Positions 33,536 through 41,191 of a stretch of DNA of 64,000 nucleotides are shown piece after piece. The DNA comes from an uncultured Christensenella sp. (lineage in GTDB: Bacteria; Bacillota; Clostridia; Christensenellales; Borkfalkiaceae). The notes under the pieces were generated by a model. That model ran no database searches. It worked only from the letters and a program-made list of their open reading frames with translations, and was not told the origin of the DNA. Numbering within the stretch: the first letter of the stretch is position 1; every line of letters begins with the position of its first letter. The stretch spans positions 62,001-126,000 of the forward strand of contig CAJTYL010000005.1 in NCBI GenBank assembly GCA_910583855.1, written 5' to 3'. Made by a program: the position numbers and the translations under genes.

Positions 33536-35203
33536 ATGTATTATCGCAATTATATTGCTAAAAAACTTGATATGGAAAGCATTACGCCCGCAGACATTGT
33601 TTTACCGCCCAATTCCGAAATGGGCGACTTTGCATTGCCGTGTTTTAAGCTTGCAAAAGTTTTCAGGAAAAGTCCCGTTCAAATAGCGGAGGAGCTTAAG
33701 AATTCTTTCGTTACTGACGAGGTTATTTCAGAAGTTTCGGCTGTAAACGGATACCTCAATTTCAAAGTGAATAAAGTAGGGCTTGCGAACAATGTTTTGA
33801 CCCGAATTGCAAGAGAGGGAGACGGTTACGGATCCTCGGATATCGGCAAAGGCAAGACGATTTGCATCGATTATTCTTCGGTAAATATTGCAAAGCCCTT
33901 CCACATAGGGCATCTGTCAACTACCGTTTTGGGCGGATCTTTGTACAAAATTTATAAGTTTTTGGGTTATAACGTCGTTGGAATAAACCACCTCGGCGAC
34001 TACGGTACGCAGTTCGGCAAGCTTATATGCGCTTATAAAAAGTGGGGAAACAGGGAAGAAGTCGAAAGGGGCGGCATTCACGCTATTAACGCGCTCTACG
34101 TTCGCTTTAATGAAGAAGCAGACGAAAAAATGGAAAGCGAAGCCCGTGAATATTTCCGTCTTATCGAGAACGGGGACAAGGAGGCAAACAACCTCTTCGA
34201 GTGGTTTAAAAAGCTTACGCTCGACTACGTGCAGATTATCTACGATAAGCTTAATATTACATTTGACAGTTATGCGGGTGAACGCTTCTATACAGATAAA
34301 ATGCAGCCCGTAATAGACGAGTTGAAAGAGAAGAATATTTTGAAAGAGAGCGAGGGGGCAAGTATAGTAGATTTGGAATCTTACGGTATGCCGCCGTGCT
34401 TAATTCTCCGCTCGGACGGCGCAACTCTTTACGCCACGCGCGATCTGGCGGCGGCAATCTACCGCAAAAACACTTACGATTTTTACAAGTGCCTTTACGT
34501 CGTTGCATATCAACAAAATCTGCATTTTAAACAGGTTTTCAAGGTTTTGGAGCTTATGGGCAAGGAGTGGGCGAAGGATATGGTTCACGTCGCCTACGGT
34601 ATGGTTTCGTTAGAGGACGGGGCAATGTCCACGAGAAAGGGCAAGGTCGTTTGGCTTGAAGATGTTATCTCGCGTTGTGTGGAAAAGGCTTATGCCGTCA
34701 TCGACGATAAGAACCCCGACCTTGAAAATAAGGAAGAAATTGCAAAAACTGTCGGACTCGGCGCGGTTATTTTCGGCGCGCTGTACAATAATAAGATAAA
34801 GGATATAGTTTTCTCATACGATAAAGTTTTAAGCTTCGACGGAGAGACGAGCGTCTACGTGCAATATACTTGTGCAAGGGCTAATTCCGTGCTTGCAAAG
34901 TACGGTGAAAAAATTGAATTACCGGAGGCATATGAGCCAAACCCGCAGGAGGTTGAAGTTATCAAGGCTCTTGCGGCGTTGCCGCAAACCGTTTTGGACG
35001 CAGCAGAAAAGTACGAGCCGTCTTTAATCGCCCGTTACGCCGTTGATTTGGCGCAAAAATACAATAAATTTTATATTGACTGCAGGATTTTAACCGCAGA
35101 GGGTGAGGCGAAGGCTTTCCGCCTTTCGCTCACAGAAGCAGTGTTGCAGACTTTAGGGAACGCTCTTTCTCTCCTTGGAATAGGCGTGCCCGAAAAGATG
35201 TGA
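33536..35203 (+). CDS. argS: ArgS, arginyl-tRNA synthetase
   Basis: Charges tRNA-Arg. 555 residues. The N-terminal additional domain (1-90) precedes the class I core with HIGHL at 123-127 and the KMSKS variant MSTRKG starting at 364; the anticodon-binding domain ends in the typical LLGIGVPEKM. The ATG 33536 matches the family's N-terminus and lies 6 nt after the -10 box, so the mRNA is predicted to be leaderless. Confidence 0.97.
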   Translation: MYYRNYIAKKLDMESITPADIVLPPNSEMGDFALPCFKLAKVFRKSPVQIAEELKNSFVTDEVISEVSAVNGYLNFKVNKVGLANNVLTRIAREGDGYGSSDIGKGKTICIDYSSVNIAKPFHIGHLSTTVLGGSLYKIYKFLGYNVVGINHLGDYGTQFGKLICAYKKWGNREEVERGGIHAINALYVRFNEEADEKMESEAREYFRLIENGDKEANNLFEWFKKLTLDYVQIIYDKLNITFDSYAGERFYTDKMQPVIDELKEKNILKESEGASIVDLESYGMPPCLILRSDGATLYATRDLAAAIYRKNTYDFYKCLYVVAYQQNLHFKQVFKVLELMGKEWAKDMVHVAYGMVSLEDGAMSTRKGKVVWLEDVISRCVEKAYAVIDDKNPDLENKEEIAKTVGLGAVIFGALYNNKIKDIVFSYDKVLSFDGETSVYVQYTCARANSVLAKYGEKIELPEAYEPNPQEVEVIKALAALPQTVLDAAEKYEPSLIARYAVDLAQKYNKFYIDCRILTAEGEAKAFRLSLTEAVLQTLGNALSLLGIGVPEKM

Positions 35204-35230
35204 ATTGTTGGAAAAATTTTACAATTTTTA

Positions 35231-35259
35231 TTGTATTTTTTATTTTAAAGTGCTATAAT
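35231..35259 (+). promoter_or_regulatory. Rubrerythrin promoter
   Basis: TTGTAT 35231-35236, a 17-nt spacer, TATAAT 35254-35259, followed by an AAAGGAG SD. Confidence 0.75.
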
Positions 35260-35295
35260 TTCAGAAGAATATAAAATAAAAAAGGAGTTATTTTT

Positions 35296-35823
35296 ATGAA
35301 AAAATGTCCCGTTTGCGGTGAAATCGTGGAAGACGGCGTAACCGTTTGTCCCGTTTGCGGCGCAAAGAAATTCGTTCCCGTAACTAACGATAGTAAGTTT
35401 GCTTGCGAACACGTAGTTGGCGATGGAAAGGTTGACGACGAAGAAATAATGGAAGGACTTCGCGCTCACTTCACCGGCGAATGCACTGAGGTTGGCATGT
35501 ACCTTGCGATGGCGAGAGTTGCTGAAAGAGAGGGCTATCCCGAAATAGCAGAAGCGTACAAGCGTTACGCTTACGAAGAAGCTGATCACGCTTCAAAATT
35601 TGCTGAACTTTTAGGCGAAGTGGTTACCCCTTCAACCAAGAAGAACCTTGAACTCCGTGCGGCTGCAGAAACGGGCGCATGCGAAGGCAAGCTTGCTATT
35701 GCTAAGCGCGCTAAACAGCTCGGTTACGACGCGATTCATGATACCGTTCACGAAATGGCTAAGGACGAAGCAAGACACGGCGCAGGCTTTGCAGGTCTTT
35801 TGAAGAGATACTTCGGTAAATAA
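35296..35823 (+). CDS. Reverse rubrerythrin (N-terminal rubredoxin-like domain)
   Basis: Reduces peroxide in anaerobes. 175 residues. The iron/zinc-binding domain is at the N-terminus (CPVCGEIVEDG and CPVCG at residues 4-22), the order seen in reverse rubrerythrins. The four-helix di-iron domain follows, with ECTEVGMYLAMARVAEREGY, YEEADHASKF, ACEGKLAIAKRAKQLGY and KDEARHGAGF. It stands alone between its own promoter and terminator, consistent with strong stress expression. Confidence 0.93.
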   Translation: MKKCPVCGEIVEDGVTVCPVCGAKKFVPVTNDSKFACEHVVGDGKVDDEEIMEGLRAHFTGECTEVGMYLAMARVAEREGYPEIAEAYKRYAYEEADHASKFAELLGEVVTPSTKKNLELRAAAETGACEGKLAIAKRAKQLGYDAIHDTVHEMAKDEARHGAGFAGLLKRYFGK

Positions 35824-35838
35824 TTTCTTAAATAACGT

Positions 35839-35870
35839 AAGCGCGGGTGAAACTTTTCACCCGCGCTTTT
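35839..35870 (+). terminator. Terminator after rubrerythrin
   Basis: 14-bp stem AAGCGCGGGTGAAA with its complement, two-base loop, then TTTT. Confidence 0.85.
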
Positions 35871-35939
35871 CATATTATGAAGTATAGGCAAGGGGGAAAA
35901 CCTTTGCCCAAACACTAAGATAAAAGGAATTATATACAA

Positions 35940-36275
35940 ATGTGTAATAATTGTAATTGCGGTTGCAACAGACTCTTCAATTTGCTTTTCGGTACGTCGC
36001 GCGACGGCTGCGGATGTAACTGCTGCAGCAACCATTGCGGATGTCACAACCACCGTAGCGGTTGCCACGACAATGATGACAACTGGTTTAACTGGTGCAA
36101 CGGTTGGAGTGGCGGCAACGGTTTCAGATCTTCCAGCTCGAACGACTACGGTTGCGGCTGTTGGCGTAATACGAACGGCTGTGATTGCAGAAACAACTGT
36201 GGATGCGGATGCAACAACAATCGCTGCGGTTGCAACTCTTGTAACAATAACTGCAACGGTTGCGGCTGCAACTGA
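35940..36275 (+). CDS. Cysteine-rich low-complexity protein
   Basis: 111 residues, about 25 of them cysteine and a similar number asparagine, with many glycines. Repeating CxC, NCGC and GCGCN patterns run through the protein, with a Trp-containing linker near residues 45-70. No signal peptide. AAAGGA lies 13 bases upstream. Possible roles are metal binding or a disulfide-rich spore-coat or surface component; both are inference. The composition argues for a real gene because codons vary while the CxC pattern is kept. Terminator downstream. Confidence 0.65.
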   Translation: MCNNCNCGCNRLFNLLFGTSRDGCGCNCCSNHCGCHNHRSGCHDNDDNWFNWCNGWSGGNGFRSSSSNDYGCGCWRNTNGCDCRNNCGCGCNNNRCGCNSCNNNCNGCGCN

Positions 36276-36290
36276 TGCAGACTAAGTTTT

Positions 36291-36325
36291 AAGGGTATCC
36301 CAAAGGGGAATACCCTTATTTTTTT
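36291..36325 (+). terminator. Terminator after the cysteine-rich gene
   Basis: AAGGGTAT / ATACCCTT with inner CCC/GGG pairs, then a long T-tract. Confidence 0.85.
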
Positions 36326-36349
36326 GCGATTTTTGCGGAAAATAATTTT

Positions 36350-37159
36350 ATGGACATAATCGTATCCCGATTGACGGCTATAAAAGATAAAATTGCGGCA
36401 ACGGTAAAATTCTATTCCGATAAAAAATTTTCCACCATAGCGGGAACTTTGGTGTATTTTTTGCTGATGTCTATTGCGCCGTTTACGCTATGGCTTACGC
36501 TCGTATTCGGCAACATTGACGCGGAGCGTTTTCTCTCTCACGAAATATTTGACAGCGTCAGTCCCGTTTTAAGATATATGAAGCAGTCGGCGGAAAGCGC
36601 TGTAAGCGGTGCGGGAATTATCTTTTTGTTGACTTCGCTGTATTCTTCAACGAACTTTTTTTATCATTTAAGAAGAAGCGGGGAGATAATTTACGGTAGT
36701 AAAAGGGTGAAGGGCGGAATAAAATTAAGGATAGTTTCGCTTTTAATGATGATAGTAACCATTGTTTTAGTTGCGTTGACTGCGGCAATCTCTGTTGTCG
36801 GTACCAAGCTCTTAACGCTAATTCTTCCAGAATTGCTGTCAAATGTAATTTCGCTTATTTTTATAACCGCGCTTGCCTTTGCTGTCGCGTTGGTCCTGAA
36901 TTTAATCGCTTGTCCGTACAAACTTAAAATTTCGCAGTCGATTACGGGCAGTTTGCTTACTACGGCGCTGTGGCTTTTGTTTTTAGTCGGGTTCGGGGTG
37001 TATGCGCAGTATGCAAACCCGGAAAGGCTTTACGGCAAAATTGCATCGCTTATAATATTCCTTTTGTGGTGCTACGTTATGATGAGCTGTTTCGTAATAG
37101 GAATGATTAAAAACGGTTCGCTTATTTCCGAAAATATAGAAATTAAATCGTTATTATAA
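36350..37159 (+). CDS. YihY/BrkB-family membrane protein
   Basis: 269 residues with about six membrane helices. Family features are an amphipathic N-terminus, FSTIAGTLVYFLLMSIAPF, and the FFYHLRRSGEIIYG segment in a short loop. Once called ribonuclease BN; the family is now seen as a transporter-like or envelope protein of uncertain role. No obvious SD. Convergent with degV. Confidence 0.82.
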   Translation: MDIIVSRLTAIKDKIAATVKFYSDKKFSTIAGTLVYFLLMSIAPFTLWLTLVFGNIDAERFLSHEIFDSVSPVLRYMKQSAESAVSGAGIIFLLTSLYSSTNFFYHLRRSGEIIYGSKRVKGGIKLRIVSLLMMIVTIVLVALTAAISVVGTKLLTLILPELLSNVISLIFITALAFAVALVLNLIACPYKLKISQSITGSLLTTALWLLFLVGFGVYAQYANPERLYGKIASLIIFLLWCYVMMSCFVIGMIKNGSLISENIEIKSLL

Positions 37160-37186
37160 AAAGACCCGCCGCAGTTTGCGGCGGAT
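37155..37186 (-). terminator. Terminator of the minus-strand degV gene
   Basis: 8-bp stem CCGCCGCA/TGCGGCGG with loop GTT. Read on the minus strand it is followed by a T-tract (GGGTCTTTTT), so it serves the minus-strand transcript. Confidence 0.7.
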
Positions 37187-37201
37187 TCAGTATATGTGTT
37201 A

Positions 37202-38074
37202 TTAATACTTAACTACGCAGGCAACTGCCAAAGCTCCGGGACCGATATGGCAGGAAACGCTGAGGGATAGAGGGTTTACATACGTAAATTCAACTTCGGG
37301 AAACTCGTATTGTATTTCCTCTTTAAATTTTATTGCCTCGTTCAAGTTTTCAGTGTGTGCAATGCAAAGGGTCATTTTCCCTTCCGCAATCAAGTCCTTG
37401 AATCTGCCTTCAAAGTCTTTCTTTATGGCGTTAATCATTGTTGTCTTTGCATCAATGAGCTTTCTTACTTTTGCGTATTGGTCAAGCTTTTGCCCCTGAA
37501 TTTGGAGCACGGGCTTAATCTTCAAAAGAGTGCCGATTGCTGCAACGGCGGGGGTTAGTCTGCCGCCCTTTTTAAGATATTTAAGCGTGTCAACCATTAT
37601 ATAGATACTTGACTGCATTTTAGTTTCTATAAGATAGTTATATATTTCTTCGGCGTTTTTGCCTTCTTTTGACATTTTAAGCGCGTCCATAACGCTTTGC
37701 CGTTGGGTAATTGAAATTCTTTGGTTGTCAACTACGTAAACTTTTCCTTTGAACTGCTCCTCGGTTTCCGCATAATGTTGAAGAGTGCGGCAAGTCTCGG
37801 AAAGCCCGCTTGACATCGGTATATAAACAACTGCATCGTTATCTTTCAAAGCTTTCGCCCAGATTTCGCCTACGTCTAAAGGGTTGGGCTGTGAAGTGGA
37901 AACGCTTGCATCTGCCTTAAGTTTTTCATAAAACTGTTCCTGACTTAAAGTCAAATCTTCGTAAAATAATTCCCCGTCAATAAGAACGGGCATAGGCACA
38001 ACATATATGCCGAGTTCTTTCGCTTCGTTTTGCGTAATGCCACTGTTACTGTCGGTTATAACTGCTGTTTTCAT
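37202..38074 (-). CDS. DegV/FakB-family fatty-acid-binding protein 1
   Basis: 290 residues. DegV proteins bind a long-chain fatty acid, and several are the FakB subunit that presents it to the kinase FakA. Motifs: VITDSNSGIT at the N-terminus, DLTLSQEQFYEKL, the acyl-binding IPMSSGLSETCRT, LKYLKKGGRLTP and the C-terminal SCHIGPGALAVACV. GGAGAAGGAT precedes the ATG. Divergent from marR; the large palindrome at 38112 lies in its promoter region. Confidence 0.9.
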   Translation of the reverse strand: MKTAVITDSNSGITQNEAKELGIYVVPMPVLIDGELFYEDLTLSQEQFYEKLKADASVSTSQPNPLDVGEIWAKALKDNDAVVYIPMSSGLSETCRTLQHYAETEEQFKGKVYVVDNQRISITQRQSVMDALKMSKEGKNAEEIYNYLIETKMQSSIYIMVDTLKYLKKGGRLTPAVAAIGTLLKIKPVLQIQGQKLDQYAKVRKLIDAKTTMINAIKKDFEGRFKDLIAEGKMTLCIAHTENLNEAIKFKEEIQYEFPEVEFTYVNPLSLSVSCHIGPGALAVACVVKY

Positions 38075-38111
38075 ATCCTTCTCCTAAGTCTATTCTCAAT
38101 ATGTTCACTGC

Positions 38112-38135
38112 AATTTGTTGATTTATCAACAAATT
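38112..38135. promoter_or_regulatory. Operator O1: 24-bp perfect palindrome
   Basis: Two perfect 11-nt arms (AATTTGTTGAT and its complement) around TT. The core GTTGAT-TT-ATCAAC recurs in O2. It lies just upstream of the marR -35 and in the divergent degV promoter region. The TTGAT-ATCAA core resembles the published FabT site. Confidence 0.8.
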
Positions 38136-38138
38136 TAG

Positions 38139-38166
38139 TTGACAAATCTTACCTATAAAGTATAAC
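38139..38166 (+). promoter_or_regulatory. marR-degV promoter
   Basis: TTGACA 38139-38144, a 16-nt spacer, TATAAC 38161-38166. Flanked by O1 upstream and O2 at the transcription start. Confidence 0.7.
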
Positions 38167-38174
38167 ATAGACTT

Positions 38175-38188
38175 GTTGAAAAATCAAC
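38175..38188. promoter_or_regulatory. Operator O2 overlapping the marR transcription start
   Basis: GTTGA-AAAA-TCAAC, the same core as O1. Placed about 8 nt past the -10 box, where bound repressor would block initiation. Confidence 0.7.
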
Positions 38189-38209
38189 CGGTTAAAGTAG
38201 AAAAGTTAT

Positions 38210-38659
38210 ATGGATAAGATATTTGAAAATTTTACGGTTTCGGTGTTAAAGCTTAACAGACTTATACAGCGGATAAAACAATTTGAAATGCGGGAATATA
38301 AACTTAAGAGTATTCATGTAATGTGCGTTTATTGTCTGAACGAACATCCCAACGGGTTGACGGCAAGCGAGCTTATGCGCTTAACGTTCGAGGATAAAGC
38401 GGCAATTTCACGCGCGCTTCGCCAGCTTCTTGAATTCGGTTACGTTAAATACGACGTAAATAAGTACAACTCGGTCATAATTTTAACCGAAGATGGGCTG
38501 AAAGTAGCTGAATACATTACGCGTAAGTCGGATAAAGCAGTAAAAGCAGGTAGCGCAGATTTTACAGAGGAGGAGCGAAAGTTTTTTTATAAATCCCTAG
38601 CGCAAATAACCGATAATTTAAAAAACTATTATGAGGATTTGGTAAAGAATAATGATTAA
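38210..38659 (+). CDS. MarR-family regulator, probably FabT-like
   Basis: 149 residues: a helical N-terminus and a winged helix-turn-helix (LNEHPNGLTASELMRLTFEDKAAISRALRQL then a wing with YVKYDVNKYNSVIILTEDG). Flanked by two degV/fakB genes; the second is co-transcribed (8-nt overlap). Twin palindromes O1 and O2 sit at its promoter, pointing to autorepression and control of both degV genes. FabT controls fatty-acid synthesis in streptococci; assigning that role here is inference from gene context and operator sequence. Confidence 0.82.
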   Translation: MDKIFENFTVSVLKLNRLIQRIKQFEMREYKLKSIHVMCVYCLNEHPNGLTASELMRLTFEDKAAISRALRQLLEFGYVKYDVNKYNSVIILTEDGLKVAEYITRKSDKAVKAGSADFTEEERKFFYKSLAQITDNLKNYYEDLVKNND

Positions 38660-39497
38660 AATTTTAGTTGATTCTGCTTCAGACTTGGAAAAAGAAGAGG
38701 CGGATACCTTGGGCGTTGCTATGATACCCATGACGATAAGATTTGATAACGAAGAATTTTACGACGGTTTTGACTTGACGCACCGTGAATTCTTTGAAAA
38801 GCTTCCTATTTGTGAGGAGCTTCCCGTTACGAGTCAGATAAACGAATTCAGGTGGGAAGAGGAATTTAATAAACTGACAGAAGACGGAAGTGAGGTTATT
38901 GCAATAACCATTTCGTCGGAGCTTTCCGGTACCTTTGCCTGTGCGCAGAAAGCTGCAGAAAAATTTCACAATAAAGTGTGCGTGGTAGACAGCTTGAACG
39001 CAAGCTTGGGCGAAAGAATTTTGCTTGATTATGCGCTTAAACTTGTTGAAGGGGGCAAACCGAAAGAAGAAATTGTTAATTTACTTAATGAAAAAAAGAA
39101 GAAAATTCAGCTACTTGCTCTTCTTGATACTTTGAAGTATTTAAATAAAGGCGGAAGAATTTCCTCGGTTGCCGCGTTCACGGGAGAGCTTTTATCTATT
39201 AAACCCGTAATTTCGATAGTTGACGGCAAGGTCAAGCTTGTCGGTAAGGCGATAGGTTCTAAAAAAGGCAATAATCTTTTAATGCAGCTTGTGGAAAAAT
39301 GCGGAGGAATCGATTTTGAAATGCCGTACACGCTTGCGTACTCGGGCTTAACGGATGAAAATCTGCAAAAATATTTAAAAGACAGCGCCAAGCTTTGGGA
39401 AGGTAAGACCGAGCACATTCCGTCGCATATGATAGGAAGTACTATAGGCACGCACATAGGATCGGGTGCAATAGCTGTTGCTTTCTTTGCTAAGTAA
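38652..39497 (+). CDS. DegV/FakB-family fatty-acid-binding protein 2
   Basis: 281 residues, paralog of the divergent gene. Motifs: ILVDSASDLEKEEAD, GFDLTHREFFEKL, ITISSELSGTFACAQ, LKYLNKGGRISS, KPVISIVDGKV and the C-terminal GTHIGSGAIAVAF. It starts 8 nt before the marR stop, so translation is coupled. Differences at the acyl pocket from the first DegV suggest a different fatty-acid preference, as known for FakB1/FakB2; that is inference. Confidence 0.9.
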   Translation: MIKILVDSASDLEKEEADTLGVAMIPMTIRFDNEEFYDGFDLTHREFFEKLPICEELPVTSQINEFRWEEEFNKLTEDGSEVIAITISSELSGTFACAQKAAEKFHNKVCVVDSLNASLGERILLDYALKLVEGGKPKEEIVNLLNEKKKKIQLLALLDTLKYLNKGGRISSVAAFTGELLSIKPVISIVDGKVKLVGKAIGSKKGNNLLMQLVEKCGGIDFEMPYTLAYSGLTDENLQKYLKDSAKLWEGKTEHIPSHMIGSTIGTHIGSGAIAVAFFAK

Positions 39498-39572
39498 CTT
39501 TGTAAAATATTTTGAAATAGCGTTAAAATTGCTTGTATTTTGTCTTCTAATGTTATAAAATTAACAAGCAAA

Positions 39573-39591
39573 GCAGAGATGGCGGAGTGGT
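39573..39591 (+). pseudogene. 5' fragment of tRNA-Ser
   Basis: 19 nt identical to the first 19 bases of the intact tRNA-Ser at 39661 (GCAGAGATGGCGGAGTGGT). The copy then diverges into a GC-rich stretch (39597-39640) and AT-rich sequence. Confidence 0.65.
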
Positions 39592-39660
39592 AAGCCCTTC
39601 GTGTTTCGGTACGACGAACGCAGTGCGTCCGCCCATTCTCAAAAATTAAATAATAAATAC

Positions 39661-39748
39661 GCAGAGATGGCGGAGTGGTCGAACGCGCACGACTCGAAAT
39701 CGTGTTACGGGCAACTGTACGGGGGTTCGAATCCCTCTCTCTGCGCCA
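39661..39748 (+). tRNA. tRNA-Ser (anticodon CGA)
   Basis: Class II tRNA of 88 nt with encoded CCA. Acceptor GCAGAGA/TCTCTGC with G73, anticodon stem CACGA/TCGTG and loop CTCGAAA, a long variable arm (TTACGGGCAACTGTAC), and T arm with GTTCGAATC. Confidence 0.93.
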
Positions 39749-39755
39749 ATAAAAG

Positions 39756-39784
39756 GGACGCAAGTTGAACACTTGCGTTCTTTT
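39756..39784 (+). terminator. Terminator after tRNA-Ser
   Basis: 10-bp stem GGACGCAAGT / ACTTGCGTTC (one wobble) followed by TTTT. Confidence 0.8.
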
Positions 39785-39804
39785 GGAAATTACGGGGTGA
39801 TGCA

Positions 39805-40188
39805 ATGACGGAGGTATATCCTAAAAACGACAGCGTTTACAAAACGCAGAAAGAGGTTGAGGAAACCGCAAAAATGTACGGATTTAATTTCGTATCTTAC
39901 CCTGCTGATTTCGATTTCAATGATAATAAGCAAAGATTTATTTTGGCGGAAGACAGAGATGAAATGTGCTTAAAGCAAAGCAGATTACTTATAGGTAATC
40001 CCCAAGCGAACCCTTGCGTTAAAAGTGATTTTGACAGATTTTACGAAAGGCTTTTAATTGACGAACGTATTAAAAAATATTTATACGATATGGTATATTT
40101 TTGTGATGATAAAGGCTTGCGGTATTATCGTCCGTTTTATTCGTTGGTGTTGCAGTCCGGAGCTGATATTAATATTGATTTGCTGTAA
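39805..40188 (+). CDS. Hypothetical protein
   Basis: 127 residues, no family recognised. Hydrophilic, rich in Asp, Tyr and Phe; no membrane segment or signal. A GGGGTGA lies 5 bases before the ATG. It follows the tRNA-Ser terminator directly and is more AT-rich than its neighbours. Together with the next ORF it might be cargo acquired at the tRNA. Confidence 0.5.
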   Translation: MTEVYPKNDSVYKTQKEVEETAKMYGFNFVSYPADFDFNDNKQRFILAEDRDEMCLKQSRLLIGNPQANPCVKSDFDRFYERLLIDERIKKYLYDMVYFCDDKGLRYYRPFYSLVLQSGADINIDLL

Positions 40189-40215
40189 GTATTTCTTAAC
40201 AGAAACAGAAATGAT

Positions 40216-40524
40216 TTGAATAATTTAAAATTCATAGTAAACCAATTTTTCGGTCAAATGGTTTACGGTGCGTTAAAGGGTGCTGTAAGAGAATTTTATA
40301 CCTCGTTAATTGCTATTAACGAAGGGTATACGAGCAAAGCCTCAAACGCTTTTATGAATTATTATTTTAACTTAATAGAAACTGTAACGTATTGCATTGA
40401 CGCCTCGATAGGGGAGTTCCCTCAAATCATAAAGAAAATAACTAATGCGCAAAAAACGTTATCTCAAAAACGAACTAAAGAAAATGCCAAAAAAGTAACG
40501 GAAGATTTAATTGGACCGTATTAA
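40216..40524 (+). CDS. Possible small hypothetical protein (TTG start)
   Basis: 102 residues from TTG 40216, with no SD and an overlapping out-of-frame ATG at 40211, so the start and even the coding status are uncertain. The sequence is helical and amphipathic with a lysine-rich end. No family recognised. Confidence 0.35.
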   Translation: MNNLKFIVNQFFGQMVYGALKGAVREFYTSLIAINEGYTSKASNAFMNYYFNLIETVTYCIDASIGEFPQIIKKITNAQKTLSQKRTKENAKKVTEDLIGPY

Positions 40525-40547
40525 ATCAAACCGCGCAAATAATATTA

Positions 40548-40580
40548 AGTCCCACCTGCTCAGCGGGTGGGACTAATTTT
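40548..40580. terminator. Terminator between convergent units
   Basis: AGTCCCACC / GGTGGGACT with an inner GC pair around a TCA loop, then AATTTT. Confidence 0.75.
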
Positions 40581-40603
40581 CTTGATCTAAAATTTATATT
40601 AAA

Positions 40604-41191
40604 TTATTTTTTGCTTCCTAATAATTTAATATCTGAATAATTTGATAACTTTAAAAATTCTTGCGCTAAAATTTTATCTTCTGTGTACTTACGTAAAATG
40701 GGCATATTTTTAAAAAATCTATTTTTCTCAAATGGCAAACTTTCTTCATCAATGTTTGCAAATTCAATGAGTGCGGAAACATTAACTAAATATAGTTTTA
40801 AATCTTCGTCTAAATCTTCGTAAATTTGTTCCAGTTTTTTGTGTGCATCTTCATAATGTTGTGGATATCTAAGGTATAATGAGGCATTGTATGCTTCGTA
40901 TTTAATACTTTTAAGTTCAGCCCAAAGTTCTTCAATCGATTTCTTATTTACAGAGTTTAATATTTTTATCTGCTCAACTATATCTCCAATGCGGGGCGCA
41001 TATTTTGCTTGTGCAAGTGCATTGTTAACAGCGACATCACAAATCTCTTTGGGGTAATTACTTAAGATGTCAAACCAGCTTTCAGTAAGAAGATTTGTTT
41101 CAGTGCCAGCTTCAACTCTATACGCATTTTCAAAGTTAACCTGTATTTTAATTATGTATGTCATAATATCTGCTCTTGTTATTTTTGACAT
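40604..41191 (-). CDS. G39P-like replicative helicase loader
   Basis: 195 residues. The first 80 resemble the phage SPP1 G39P helicase loader/inhibitor domain: TRADIMTYIIKIQ, then TESWFDILSNYPKEICDVAVNNAL and KYAPRIGDIVEQI, the W-x-YP-x-APxIxDI pattern. The C-terminal part is helical and charged. Its ATG overlaps the stop of the DnaD-like gene by one base, so the pair is co-translated. It likely loads DnaB in place of a DnaI/DnaC AAA+ loader; that is inference. No phage genes surround it. Confidence 0.65.
   Translation of the reverse strand: MSKITRADIMTYIIKIQVNFENAYRVEAGTETNLLTESWFDILSNYPKEICDVAVNNALAQAKYAPRIGDIVEQIKILNSVNKKSIEELWAELKSIKYEAYNASLYLRYPQHYEDAHKKLEQIYEDLDEDLKLYLVNVSALIEFANIDEESLPFEKNRFFKNMPILRKYTEDKILAQEFLKLSNYSDIKLLGSKK

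Noticed and set aside
39107..39805. A 232-codon minus-strand ORF spanning degV and tRNA-Ser
   Set aside because: It runs through the antisense of degV and of an intact tRNA gene; no RBS or motifs.
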